From Antiquaquibacter oligotrophicus (GTDB lineage: Bacteria > Actinomycetota > Actinomycetes > Actinomycetales > Microbacteriaceae): a DNA stretch of 64,000 nt. Of the stretch, positions 18,729 through 27,972 are shown piece after piece. The stretch lies in the NCBI RefSeq assembly GCF_020535405.1, contig NZ_CP085036.1:434001-498000 (forward strand), given 5' to 3'. Numbering within the stretch: position 1 is the first letter of the stretch; each line of letters begins with the position of its first letter. Under the pieces are notes generated by a model that worked only from the letters and a program-made list of their open reading frames with translations, did no database searches and had not been told where the DNA came from. The position numbers and the translations under genes were made by a program.

Positions 18729-19703
18729 CTACTGAGCCGTTTGCCGATCGGACGGCGGCGGTGTCTCGAGGATGATCTGCGCCATAAGGCTCGCGGCCGT
18801 GACGCCGTCGAACTCGGCCTCGGGGTCGACGACAAGTCGGTGGGCCAAAACCGGCTCCGCGAGAGACTTGACGTCATCCGGGATCACGTAGTGGCGACCG
18901 CTCGCAGCAGCCAGCGTCTTGGACGATCGCACGAGAGCGAGGGCCCCTCTGACACTCGCACCCAATCGAATTTCGGGTAGCGAGCGTGTTGCTTCGACGA
19001 GGCGCCCGACGTAGTCGTTGATCGACGGGTCGACGTGAACGGTTCTAGCTAGCTGCGCCATCTCCGTGACGACCTCTGCGGTGACGATCGGCGACAGAGT
19101 GTTCTCGTGTGAACGGACCACGGAGCCCTCGAGGATACGCATCGTCGACGCGTGGTCGGGGTACCCGATCGACGCTTTCATGAGGAATCGATCGAGTTGG
19201 GCCTCCGGGAGACGATACGTTCCGGCCTGCTCGATGGGATTCTGCGTCGCGATGACCATGAAGGGCGATGCAACATCGTGGGTGACACCGTCGACCGTCA
19301 CGTGCTGCTCTTCCATCACCTCGAGGAGAGCGGACTGAGTTTTGGGGCTCGCACGGTTGATCTCGTCGGCGAGCACGATGTTGGCGAAAACCGGCCCCGG
19401 GTGGTACTCGAACTCCGCCCGTCCCTGGTCGTAGATGTTGACCCCCGTGATGTCACCGGGCAGGAGGTCGGGGGTGAATTGGATGCGACTGGATGTACCC
19501 GCAACCGACTGCGCGATCGCCCGTGCGAACGAGGTCTTGCCGGTGCCCGGGTAGTCCTCGAGGAGAAGGTGTCCCTCGCTGAGCAGGGCGGTGAATCCCA
19601 GCCGCACCACAAACGTCTTACCGAGGAGAACCTGGTCGACGTTCGCGACGAGGCGGCCGAAGATATCCGAGAACCACGAGGCCTGTTCCGGGGTCATGGT
19701 CAT
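18729..19703 (-). CDS. MoxR-family AAA+ ATPase
   Basis: 324 residues, preceded by AGGAGA. Walker A YPGTGKTSFARA, Walker B NIVLADEINRASPKTQSALLEVMEE, sensor-1 VIATQNPIEQAGTYRLPEAQLDRF, and the C-terminal lid are complete. MoxR ATPases act as chaperones for vWA/DUF58 proteins and the complexes they assemble; the DUF58 gene follows directly. The giant FN3 gene ends 24 bp upstream, so all are in one operon. Confidence 0.92.
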   Translation of the reverse strand: MTMTPEQASWFSDIFGRLVANVDQVLLGKTFVVRLGFTALLSEGHLLLEDYPGTGKTSFARAIAQSVAGTSSRIQFTPDLLPGDITGVNIYDQGRAEFEYHPGPVFANIVLADEINRASPKTQSALLEVMEEQHVTVDGVTHDVASPFMVIATQNPIEQAGTYRLPEAQLDRFLMKASIGYPDHASTMRILEGSVVRSHENTLSPIVTAEVVTEMAQLARTVHVDPSINDYVGRLVEATRSLPEIRLGASVRGALALVRSSKTLAAASGRHYVIPDDVKSLAEPVLAHRLVVDPEAEFDGVTAASLMAQIILETPPPSDRQTAQ

Positions 19704-19727
19704 AGCTTTCTCCTGGTGGTGATCGGG

Positions 19728-22700
19728 TCAGTCATAGTCGAATCCGTTGTAACTCGCGTCGTAGGTCCCACCCGCGACAAGCACACGAATCGTGAGGTAC
19801 GGGGTCTCCCCCGCCGCGGCCTCGAATCGGCAGGATGCCCCCGCGATCGAGATACTCGTAAAACTACCCGCGCCCGGACTGGAACCGCACGCGACTTGCA
19901 CGTCGTCGTAGCTTCCGGTCGGCCATCCGGTGAAGGCGAAGTTACCGGTGGGCGCCTCAGATGAAGGGTCATCCCAGGTGTACGTGATGCCACTCGCGCC
20001 CGCATTGACGGGGACACCCATGGTCTGAGAGGCGGAGGGAACGTCCTGACACAGCTCCTGTCCCGAGTACACCCGGCACGCGACGGCGGTGATCGCCACA
20101 GACGTTCCGTACTGCAGAGGGTCGGCCTCGATGAACGACCCGATCGTGATCGGCCCCTTCAGCGTGCCGCCATTGAGCCTGTAGTACACACGGAAATCGC
20201 TCGTGAGCGCCGTCGAGCCCATCTGCCCGCCCGTGAGAACAAAGTCGAACAATGTTCCCGTGCGCGCGGTGGGACCGCTCCAGGTGAGGTTGGTGATCAC
20301 ACCCGGTTTGGTCTGCGCACGAACTGCCGGGCTCGCGGTACAGCCCTGGCTGTTCACCGCGAAAACGATGAACGAATACTCGGCGTTGGCGTTCAATCCG
20401 CCGAACGATGTCGAGGTGCCCGTGCCGACTGAATTCACGGTGGCACCGCCGGCGTTGATCGTGCCGTCCGGGGCGCACGTTGGGGCGGAATCGGTGTATG
20501 CCGCTGCGTGATACGCGGTGATCGGTCGGCCGTTGTCGCTGAACACACCCGCCCACGTGAGAGCGATCTCGGTGTCGCTCGTCACGGAGGCGAGCGGGCT
20601 TCCCCCTGCCACGGGCGGACCAGCTGGGGTTCCCGTGACCGACGAGGAATTCCACGCGGCGAGAGGACTGTAGGCGTCGTTGCGGGCGCTAACGGTCGCC
20701 GTGACGGCAGATCCGTTGGTCAGGGACGCGTCGTAGATGTCCGCCGAGCACCGCGCGGTCGAGCATCCGGCCGTCGTACTCACTCCCCCGACCGTGACGA
20801 GATAACCCGACACCGGCGATGCGCCGGCGGGCATTGCTACGCGATCCCACGACACACGCAGCCCGCGGTTGAGGGGCTCGGCGCTCAGACTCGTGGGTGC
20901 TGCGGGGATGACATCGGACCAGATGTTCTCGAGGAGCGACACGGGATCGGACGCACCGATCGCGTTCACCGCCGAGACAGACACGCGCACGGCGTTGCCC
21001 GGCCCGTTTCCGGGAGTCGAGATCGTGCAGGTTGTTGTCGGGCACGTCGTAACCCCGAGAGGAGCACCGCCCGCTGACTGGATTGTGACCCGGTATTCGG
21101 TGATGGGCGAATTGTTGAACTGGCCCGCGTTCCAGCGCAGAGTGATGCTGCGATCGCCGAACGACGTCGGGGCAACGTTCGTCACCGGATCTGGACGGTC
21201 CTGCACGGATGCGGTGATCGTTCCCCACGCAAAACGAGTCGGATCGTTGGTCGCATCAGCTACCTGGTACTGGAAACTCACGTCCGCAGGCGCGGCGGAG
21301 GGCGCGACGCTGACGACGAGGGTCGAATTGTCCGAGCTCGGGCGCACGGACAACCCCGCGGGAAGCGTGCTGCCATCGAGGCCGCGAATCTGGACGACAC
21401 GCAACGGCACCGAGGGGAAGGGATTTGTGGCGCGGTCGTTGGCGAGCACATCGATTGTGGTGGTTTCGCCACGGCGCACAACAGCGCTGTCGGGCGCAGG
21501 GCGCACAAGCGGTCTCGTCGAGGCAACAACCCGCACATCGACCCGACCCGACTTGCCCTCGCTCAGATCGTCGCGAACGCCGATACCGAACGATCCGGTC
21601 GACCCCTTGACCGCGTTGGCACCAGCGATGATGGTCAGCTGCGTTCCGCTGAGTGAAGCCGTGAATCCTGTCGGCTGTGTTCCCACGATCGAGTAGGCGA
21701 GCTCGGTGAGGTCATCGGGGTACGGGTAATTTGTGAGCCGGAGCAGATCGATGACCTTCTCTTGCCCCGGTTCGAACTCGAGCGACGCGCCCGTGAACAC
21801 CGGCGGCTGGTTATCTCTCGGCAGCACGGTGATCGGCAGCACGAGGGTCGCGGTTCGACCATCAGGGTCGGTCGCGCTCGTCCCGTCGGTCACCTCGAAG
21901 GAAATGGATGCCGGGCCGAAGTACTTCTCGGCCGAGGTGAACTCGAGTGTGTCAGAGTCCACGACGAGATCGTCGCCGTTGGCGTGGGTCGCCTGCACGG
22001 AGCTCGAATCGGTGAGCCTGACCTGTTTGCCCCCGACAGCGATGACGTAGTCATTGATGTCGATGCGCAGGGTCGACTCGCTGTTGACCCGTAACGCCGG
22101 TGCACGAGTATCGAGTTGCGGAAGGGCATCCTCGAACCCCGGAACACGAATGAAGGCGTAACTGAACACCTCGGGGTCCTCGGGATGGGTGACCCGGAAC
22201 GGGATGATTTGGCGCCGCTCATCGATGGTCACCTCCACGAGCTTGGTGTCGAGGACACGCGCCGACCCCTCGAAGCCCGGGTAGATGCTCAGCCCCAGCG
22301 AGCGCGGATCACCGTCGGCGAAAAACACTTGCGAGAGAACATCGACCATGACGGTGTCGCGATCAAGCACATCCGAGAGCGTCAATACCGTGTCCGAAGC
22401 GACGGGATAGGCGAGCGGGGCATCCTCGGCCACCCGCACTCGGATGAAGTTCTGGCTCGTACCGCCAAGTTCGTTTTCGATGCTGTAGATGACGCCGTAC
22501 GTGCCCTCCTGACGCGGCGGTGTCACGCGAACGACGTCTCCCACAACCTGGGCGATGGTCTCGGGGTCGTTGGGTTCCGCCGAGACCACACGCAGGGGAC
22601 TACCGTCTGGGTCGGAGTCGTTGGCGAGCACCTGCACGGAGACGGTGAAGCCGGGGCGCACGGTCACCTCGTCGACGATAGCGACCGGGTTACGCGCGCC

Positions 22701-25601
22701 ATCGAGGCGTGGGCTGATGCCGACCCTGATGGTGCCGGTGGCCCTGGCGCCCAAGGCGTCGATGACCGCGTAGGTGAAGACGTCGGTGCCGGCGGAGTAC
22801 TCCCCCGCCTCATAAACGAGCGACTCGGCATCCGCGGAGACGACCGTTCCCTTGTCTGGATTGCTGGACTGACCCAAGAGCTGCACGGAGTCGCCGTCCG
22901 GGTCGGTCCCGGTGAGCGGAATGCGGATGCTCACACTCTCGCCGGCGAGGACGCGCGCCGTGACGGTGGGTGGCACGGGAGGGTTGTTGGTCGCGGCATC
23001 CTCTTCTCGAACCGCGATGCGAACCGTTGCGGTCGCGAGTTGCCCGTCCGGCCCTGACACCGAGTAGGCCGCCGTGAAGTTACCCGGTGTCTCGGGTGCG
23101 AGATAACGCAATACGTTGCCCGACGCGAAGAGCAATCCGCCGTCCTCTGGCACGTCCTGCGCAAGTTCGGGTTCGAGGGTGAGAGCGAGGCCATCCGGAT
23201 GCTCGTCGTTGCTGAGAACGGGGATGTCGATGGCATCCCCGACCCTGACCGTCGCGGAGTCCTCTTCGGCGATGGGTGGCTGGATTCGAGCCGGTGCGGG
23301 GATCTCGACGACGGTGATGACACCCTCGGCTTCGGCGAGACCGTTGCTTATTCGATAGTTGAAGGCAACCGGCCCCGAATCCAAGGGGGATTCCAGGCTC
23401 ACTCGCACAAGTCGCTGCTCGAGGATCTCGGCCCGTACTCCCGATCCTTCGGGGAGGTTCATGATCCCCGTGACGAGGAGAACGCCTCCGGCCGGGTCGA
23501 CATCGGTACCTGCGACGTCGATTCTCTCGTTGCGCAGGGTCTGAACAAAAACGGTTTTGGGGATCGTGATGGGCCGCGTACTCGTCGTCGGCGAGACCAC
23601 ATCGACACGAACGACCCCGTTGGCGGTCTGTGTGCCGTCGGTGACGACAAAGTCGACGTAGTGGGTGCGGATCTCGGTACTGACGAAGCGGAATGTGCCC
23701 GTTTCGTAGCTTGGGGTGACGGTAAAGCCAGAGCGTGCCGGAACACTGCCGAGGCGGATCGTTCCGGATCCGCCCGTGACGTGATCGAGCGGAGCCACCG
23801 TGAGTTCCTCGCCAGCGATGGCCGTCACGACAAACGGCCGCGCAGTGAGAGGCACCTCTCCGCGCGGGAGCACCGCAACCGTGAGCGCGCCCGTGCCCTG
23901 AGCCAAACCGTCCGAGACGACGAGCGCCACGGTCTTGGCCCCTGAGGCCTCCCCTCCGTCGGAGAAGACGACCGTGCCCTGAGGCTTGTATGCGACGCTG
24001 TCAGGCGCGGGGATGCTCGCGTCCACGAGGTAGAACGGGTCGCCGTCGGGGTCGACCCAGTCCCCCAGCACCTCGGTCGCCACGCGGCCGCCCACCTCGA
24101 CGGTGGCGCTGGTTGATCGCACTTGAATCGGCGGAGAGTTTTCCTCTGGCGACCTCACCGTCACGGTGACATTGGCGGAGGCCACTCCTCCGCGGCCATC
24201 GGAGATCGAGTAGCCGAACGTCACGGTTCCGCTCGCTCCGGGAGAGAGGGTCAGTTGAATCTGCTGACGCTCTGTGATGAGGTCGGCGCGCCCGATCGAC
24301 TCGTCGATCGGTGTTACCTCGTCGATGACGAGCACGTCACCGTTGGCGTCGTAGTCGTTGAGCAGTACGGGAAGGACAGTGGCTCGACCCGGTCGCGCCC
24401 CGAACTCGTCGTCGACAGCGACGGGAGGTTGCTGAACCTTCTCGACCTCGGTGGGAACGTTCTCGTCCGTGAGTTCCTCGTCTGGCTGCTCGTCGTCGGG
24501 AACGATGAGGTCGTCCCAATTGTCGATCAGCTGACCATCGCGCTGAATTGCCCACGAATCGCCCGATCGCGAATCGTTGAGCACCGCACGCGAACCGTTG
24601 GCGACAAACGCGAGCGCCGCCGTCGACGGCATCGAATCGAGTTCGATAGTCGCACCGGCATCCGTCCCGCAACGCCGCCACGATTGGCCGGATGTCCACG
24701 CCGCGTATTCACAGTCCCCGATCGCGAACGGAGGAGCAGCAACACCGGATGTGTCGCCGGTGATCTCAACGGGAGCCCCACCGTCGAACGGCACCCCGAC
24801 GAGCCCACCGGAGTGGGCGAGGAGGAATCGATCACCGACAGAACTCGGAGCCTGAATCCGCGCGCCTGCCGCCGAGGGAACGAATTCGCTCAGATCGATC
24901 GAGCCCTGCTCCGTCGTCACCGTTCTGGACGCCGAGTTCCACAGGGCCCAGCGGTCGGCGACCGAGGTCAGCGTCAGGGAGCCTGGCACCGCCTCCACCT
25001 GTACGGACCCCACGGTCTGAGCGACCTCCGATGAGCTCGCCTCGAGTCGGTACAGGGCGCCGGTTGCGGCGGCCCAACCGAATAGCGTTCCGTCCGGTTC
25101 GACGGTGACAAGAGCATCGGGGCCGAGTTCTAGGACGGCCGGGGCCTGCGAATCGAATCCGGCAACATCGTCAACGGGTACGACCCAGACACGACCCGAC
25201 CCCGCCTCGAAGATGACGGTGTTTGGTCCCGCTGTCCACACTTCCGGGCGCTCAGGTGGGAGCACAACGCTGTCGACGGATTCCGACGTAGCAGGGTCGA
25301 TAACCTCGAGGCGCGCCTCCGATCGATCCACGAGCAGCACGGAGGAGCCATCCTGGACGACCGAGAGGTCGCTTCCGGTCGTGGGGACAACCGAGTTCAG
25401 TTCGAGGATTTCGGTATTCGCACGACCGATTGCCTGCTGGGCATTGTTTGGCACCCAGACGGACCCGTCACCCAGGTCGAATCGTTGAGCCGTGTAGCCC
25501 GTCGACACGATGGCCACACCCGCGATGAGTGCAGCGATGACCGTCCCGCTCGCGACACTCGCTGTCAGCGATCGGTGAGAAGAGAACCATTGCCTGATCA
25601 C
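19728..25601 (-). CDS. Giant anchored Ig-like / fibronectin type III surface protein
   Basis: About 1,957 residues from the GTG at 25601 (MIRQWFSSHRSL); a GTG at 25631 is an alternative that would overlap the kinase. A short basic cytoplasmic end is followed by a signal-anchor (about 14-36). Residues ~40-370 look beta-propeller-like (LLVDRSEARLEVIDPAT, short repeated strands). An acidic linker leads into tandem Ig/cadherin-like domains (about 395-1470) with recurring 'pvAvdD...VLxNDxDPDG' units, e.g. VQVLANDSDPDGSPLRV. The rest (about 1470-1957) is FN3-like: SITLRWNAGQFNNSPITEYR, LRVSWDRV, EIALTWAGV. No LPxTG signal or C-terminal helix, so it should hang outside on its N-terminal anchor. Follows the kinase gene directly. 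Matches the 'fn3' gene of the bifidobacterial PFNA cluster in context. Confidence 0.85.
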   Translation of the reverse strand: MIRQWFSSHRSLTASVASGTVIAALIAGVAIVSTGYTAQRFDLGDGSVWVPNNAQQAIGRANTEILELNSVVPTTGSDLSVVQDGSSVLLVDRSEARLEVIDPATSESVDSVVLPPERPEVWTAGPNTVIFEAGSGRVWVVPVDDVAGFDSQAPAVLELGPDALVTVEPDGTLFGWAAATGALYRLEASSSEVAQTVGSVQVEAVPGSLTLTSVADRWALWNSASRTVTTEQGSIDLSEFVPSAAGARIQAPSSVGDRFLLAHSGGLVGVPFDGGAPVEITGDTSGVAAPPFAIGDCEYAAWTSGQSWRRCGTDAGATIELDSMPSTAALAFVANGSRAVLNDSRSGDSWAIQRDGQLIDNWDDLIVPDDEQPDEELTDENVPTEVEKVQQPPVAVDDEFGARPGRATVLPVLLNDYDANGDVLVIDEVTPIDESIGRADLITERQQIQLTLSPGASGTVTFGYSISDGRGGVASANVTVTVRSPEENSPPIQVRSTSATVEVGGRVATEVLGDWVDPDGDPFYLVDASIPAPDSVAYKPQGTVVFSDGGEASGAKTVALVVSDGLAQGTGALTVAVLPRGEVPLTARPFVVTAIAGEELTVAPLDHVTGGSGTIRLGSVPARSGFTVTPSYETGTFRFVSTEIRTHYVDFVVTDGTQTANGVVRVDVVSPTTSTRPITIPKTVFVQTLRNERIDVAGTDVDPAGGVLLVTGIMNLPEGSGVRAEILEQRLVRVSLESPLDSGPVAFNYRISNGLAEAEGVITVVEIPAPARIQPPIAEEDSATVRVGDAIDIPVLSNDEHPDGLALTLEPELAQDVPEDGGLLFASGNVLRYLAPETPGNFTAAYSVSGPDGQLATATVRIAVREEDAATNNPPVPPTVTARVLAGESVSIRIPLTGTDPDGDSVQLLGQSSNPDKGTVVSADAESLVYEAGEYSAGTDVFTYAVIDALGARATGTIRVGISPRLDGARNPVAIVDEVTVRPGFTVSVQVLANDSDPDGSPLRVVSAEPNDPETIAQVVGDVVRVTPPRQEGTYGVIYSIENELGGTSQNFIRVRVAEDAPLAYPVASDTVLTLSDVLDRDTVMVDVLSQVFFADGDPRSLGLSIYPGFEGSARVLDTKLVEVTIDERRQIIPFRVTHPEDPEVFSYAFIRVPGFEDALPQLDTRAPALRVNSESTLRIDINDYVIAVGGKQVRLTDSSSVQATHANGDDLVVDSDTLEFTSAEKYFGPASISFEVTDGTSATDPDGRTATLVLPITVLPRDNQPPVFTGASLEFEPGQEKVIDLLRLTNYPYPDDLTELAYSIVGTQPTGFTASLSGTQLTIIAGANAVKGSTGSFGIGVRDDLSEGKSGRVDVRVVASTRPLVRPAPDSAVVRRGETTTIDVLANDRATNPFPSVPLRVVQIRGLDGSTLPAGLSVRPSSDNSTLVVSVAPSAAPADVSFQYQVADATNDPTRFAWGTITASVQDRPDPVTNVAPTSFGDRSITLRWNAGQFNNSPITEYRVTIQSAGGAPLGVTTCPTTTCTISTPGNGPGNAVRVSVSAVNAIGASDPVSLLENIWSDVIPAAPTSLSAEPLNRGLRVSWDRVAMPAGASPVSGYLVTVGGVSTTAGCSTARCSADIYDASLTNGSAVTATVSARNDAYSPLAAWNSSSVTGTPAGPPVAGGSPLASVTSDTEIALTWAGVFSDNGRPITAYHAAAYTDSAPTCAPDGTINAGGATVNSVGTGTSTSFGGLNANAEYSFIVFAVNSQGCTASPAVRAQTKPGVITNLTWSGPTARTGTLFDFVLTGGQMGSTALTSDFRVYYRLNGGTLKGPITIGSFIEADPLQYGTSVAITAVACRVYSGQELCQDVPSASQTMGVPVNAGASGITYTWDDPSSEAPTGNFAFTGWPTGSYDDVQVACGSSPGAGSFTSISIAGASCRFEAAAGETPYLTIRVLVAGGTYDASYNGFDYD

Positions 25602-25611
25602 GGAGCACCCA

Positions 25612-27033
25612 CTATTCCGGCACGTCCGCACACTTTTGAGCGCTCGGGGGACCTACTCTGCCCGCGCTGTTGACGGCGACGGTGATACACACGCGATCGC
25701 CCGGCTCTGCTGCCACAACAAAGGTGCTTGTCCTCTGCTGCACCGGCGGGGCCGAATCCGCCGAAACCTGGAACGTATCGGCGGATCCGATGCCCGGATC
25801 TGACCAGGAGAATTCGACGGTGTCACCCTCGACGCGCGCCTCGATGTCCGATACAGCCAAGGTGCCGGTTCCCGCCGACTGAACGAGGATGACCGTCGCG
25901 AACACACCGAGCCCGACAACGAGCGCGGCGACTCCGACAAGAGCCCACGCGAGCGCCGTCAACCCGCGGCCCGCGACGGGGCGCAAAGAGTTGCCACTCG
26001 GCGCTGCGACGGGGTCTTCCTTGATGATCGTGCCGACGGAACTGAACTCAGTGTCGCCACCGCGACGGCGACGGCGCCGCTGGGCAACCGACGATGGTGT
26101 GGGGTTGCCTCCCTTGATGACCGTGCGGTCTTCGAGATCGGCGACAGTCGAGGACGCCCAATCGTCCACGGCGATCTCGATGGGTGTCTGTGCGACACCC
26201 ATCTCGCTCTCAACGCTCTGCAGTTCGCGCACGAGTTCCATGACGCTCGCCTGTCGGGACTCGGGACGCCTCGACATCGCTCGCGCCAGTGCTCGCTCGA
26301 GCGACGGAGGAACGTCGGGCCTGCCGATGGGCAAGACCTTCGCGCGATTGATCCGAGAGATCAGATCGGCGGATTTATTGGATTGACCGGGAACCTCGAA
26401 CGGGGAGCGTCCGGCCAGAAGCGAATACACCGTGGCTGCGAAGGCCCACACCTCACTCGCGATGGTGCCAGCCGTCTCATCCATGAGCACTTCGGGCGCC
26501 GACCACGGTATCGACATGCCGACGGCTTCCCGCTCACCGGATTCGGCGAGCGTCGCGGCGATTCCGAAGTCCGAGAGAACCGGATGCCCGTAGGCCGTCA
26601 CGAGGATGTTGGACGGCTTGATGTCCCGGTGGAGCACACCGGCGCGATGCGCGGTCTCGATGGCGCTTCCGATTTTGACACCGATCCGCAGCACGTCGGC
26701 CACGGGGAGCCGCTCGCTGCGATAGCGCTGACTGAGCGACGAGGAACACAACTCCATGACGAGATACGGCCGACCGTCGGACGACACCCCAGCCTGGTAC
26801 ACGGTGAGGATCGACGGATGCGCCGACAGCTGCGCCATGAGATTCGCCTCCGCTTGGAACATCTGGCGAACCTGATCGTTGACCACCTCGGCGAGCATGA
26901 CTTTGACGGCGACCTGTCGTCGCGGCATGTTCTGCTCGAAAAGGAACACGTCGGCGAATCCACCGGACCCGAGCACGTGCACGTGCGAGAACCCCGGGAG
27001 GATGGGTGGTTGAGAGGGCAGTCTGCGCGCCAC
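25612..27033 (-). CDS. Transmembrane Ser/Thr protein kinase with FN3-like outer domain
   Basis: 473 residues from the GTG at 27033, chosen because AGGGGG lies five bases upstream and the kinase fold starts soon after. Complete Hanks kinase: LGSGGFADVF, VAVKV (Lys44), catalytic HRDIKPSN (Asp about 136), SDFGIA, and SAPEVL. A basic juxtamembrane segment carries candidate phospho-sites DRTVIK (about 302-307) and SSVGTIIK. One membrane helix (about 359-384). The ~85-residue outer part (VEFSWSDPGIGSADTFQVSA...TVAVNSAGRVGPPSAQ) looks like one FN3 domain rather than the PASTA repeats of PknB. PP2C and FHA genes lie upstream and the giant FN3 gene downstream. Equivalent to pkb2 of the PFNA cluster by context. 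Confidence 0.88.
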   Translation of the reverse strand: MARRLPSQPPILPGFSHVHVLGSGGFADVFLFEQNMPRRQVAVKVMLAEVVNDQVRQMFQAEANLMAQLSAHPSILTVYQAGVSSDGRPYLVMELCSSSLSQRYRSERLPVADVLRIGVKIGSAIETAHRAGVLHRDIKPSNILVTAYGHPVLSDFGIAATLAESGEREAVGMSIPWSAPEVLMDETAGTIASEVWAFAATVYSLLAGRSPFEVPGQSNKSADLISRINRAKVLPIGRPDVPPSLERALARAMSRRPESRQASVMELVRELQSVESEMGVAQTPIEIAVDDWASSTVADLEDRTVIKGGNPTPSSVAQRRRRRRGGDTEFSSVGTIIKEDPVAAPSGNSLRPVAGRGLTALAWALVGVAALVVGLGVFATVILVQSAGTGTLAVSDIEARVEGDTVEFSWSDPGIGSADTFQVSADSAPPVQQRTSTFVVAAEPGDRVCITVAVNSAGRVGPPSAQKCADVPE

Positions 27034-27097
27034 AAACACCCCCTGGACACTCCGGACGACTTCCCTAGTGTAAGTCGCCGTATTCCAGGCGCGGGCC

Positions 27098-27121
27098 TGT
27101 GTCCTCTGAAATGAGGACACA
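27098..27121. other. 9-bp perfect inverted repeat between PP2C and kinase genes
   Basis: TGTGTCCTC and GAGGACACA are separated by TGAAAT. It sits 21 bp after the PP2C stop and about 65 bp before the kinase start. There is no T-tract, so it may be an attenuating hairpin, a processing site, or an operator for a promoter serving the kinase-FN3-MoxR part. Confidence 0.5.
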
Positions 27122-27141
27122 GCAGTCCCCCCACTTCGGGG

Positions 27142-27972
27142 CTAGGGCGACACTTCCGCCCGAGGTTGGGTGTCCTCGAAGTCCGACGGCTCCGGCGCAG
27201 ACAGCACATCAACGACAATCGCCGTGATGTTGTCCCTGCCACCTTCGGCGAGCGCGGCATCGATGAGGGCCCCCGCAGTCTCCTCCGGAGATAGCCCGGC
27301 CGCGAGGTGCAAGCGGATGCGATCCGCGGAGACTTCCTTGGTCAGCCCGTCGGAGCACACGAGCAAGCGCAGGCCCGTTCTGGCGGGAATCATCCAGTAA
27401 TCCGCCATGGGCGGCACACCGAACCCGACCGCGCGTGTGATGACGTTGCTGTCGGGGTGGAACTCGGCGTCCTCGGCAGACAGTGCACCGGACTCGATGA
27501 GTTCCTGCACAACCGAGTGGTCCACGGTGACCTGTGTGAGCTCGTTGCGCTCGAAGGCGTAGACCCGGCTATCGCCGATGTTGAAGACGGCGAAGAATGG
27601 GTCTCCCGATTCGAGGACGAGTACCGCCCCGGTTGCCGTCGTGCCAACGCCGAGAAGACTGTCCGCCGCGATCACCGTAATGTCGTCGGTTGCCGCGGTG
27701 AGGGCTCGCTCAACGTCGGCGAGCGTAGTGAAATCTCCGACGACCGTTTCGGCGAGACGCTCGACAACCGCAGCACTCGCGAGGTCGCCGGCGGAGTGAC
27801 CGCCCATTCCGTCGGCTACAACAAAAGCGGGAGCCTGTGCGAGAAAGCTGTCCTCGTTGGCGGTGCGCCGCTTGCCCGTGTCCGTCGCGGCCGCCCACGA
27901 GAGTGTCACGACGCCGTCCGAGCCGGGAACCGCGACAGTGTGAGCGATCGCGGACGCGCCGATCTCCGTCAC
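27142..27972 (-). CDS. PP2C-type Ser/Thr protein phosphatase
   Basis: 276 residues; its GTG start overlaps the FHA gene stop (GTGA). Metal-binding motifs of bacterial PP2C (PrpC/PstP) are intact: NEDSFLA, VVADGMGGHSAGDLAS, FNIGDSRVYAF, LLVCSDGLTKEV and GGRDNITAIVV. No membrane helix, so it is a soluble phosphatase, unlike membrane-bound mycobacterial PstP. Expected to reverse phosphorylation by the kinase encoded next to it and control the FHA proteins. Confidence 0.92.
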   Translation of the reverse strand: MTEIGASAIAHTVAVPGSDGVVTLSWAAATDTGKRRTANEDSFLAQAPAFVVADGMGGHSAGDLASAAVVERLAETVVGDFTTLADVERALTAATDDITVIAADSLLGVGTTATGAVLVLESGDPFFAVFNIGDSRVYAFERNELTQVTVDHSVVQELIESGALSAEDAEFHPDSNVITRAVGFGVPPMADYWMIPARTGLRLLVCSDGLTKEVSADRIRLHLAAGLSPEETAGALIDAALAEGGRDNITAIVVDVLSAPEPSDFEDTQPRAEVSP

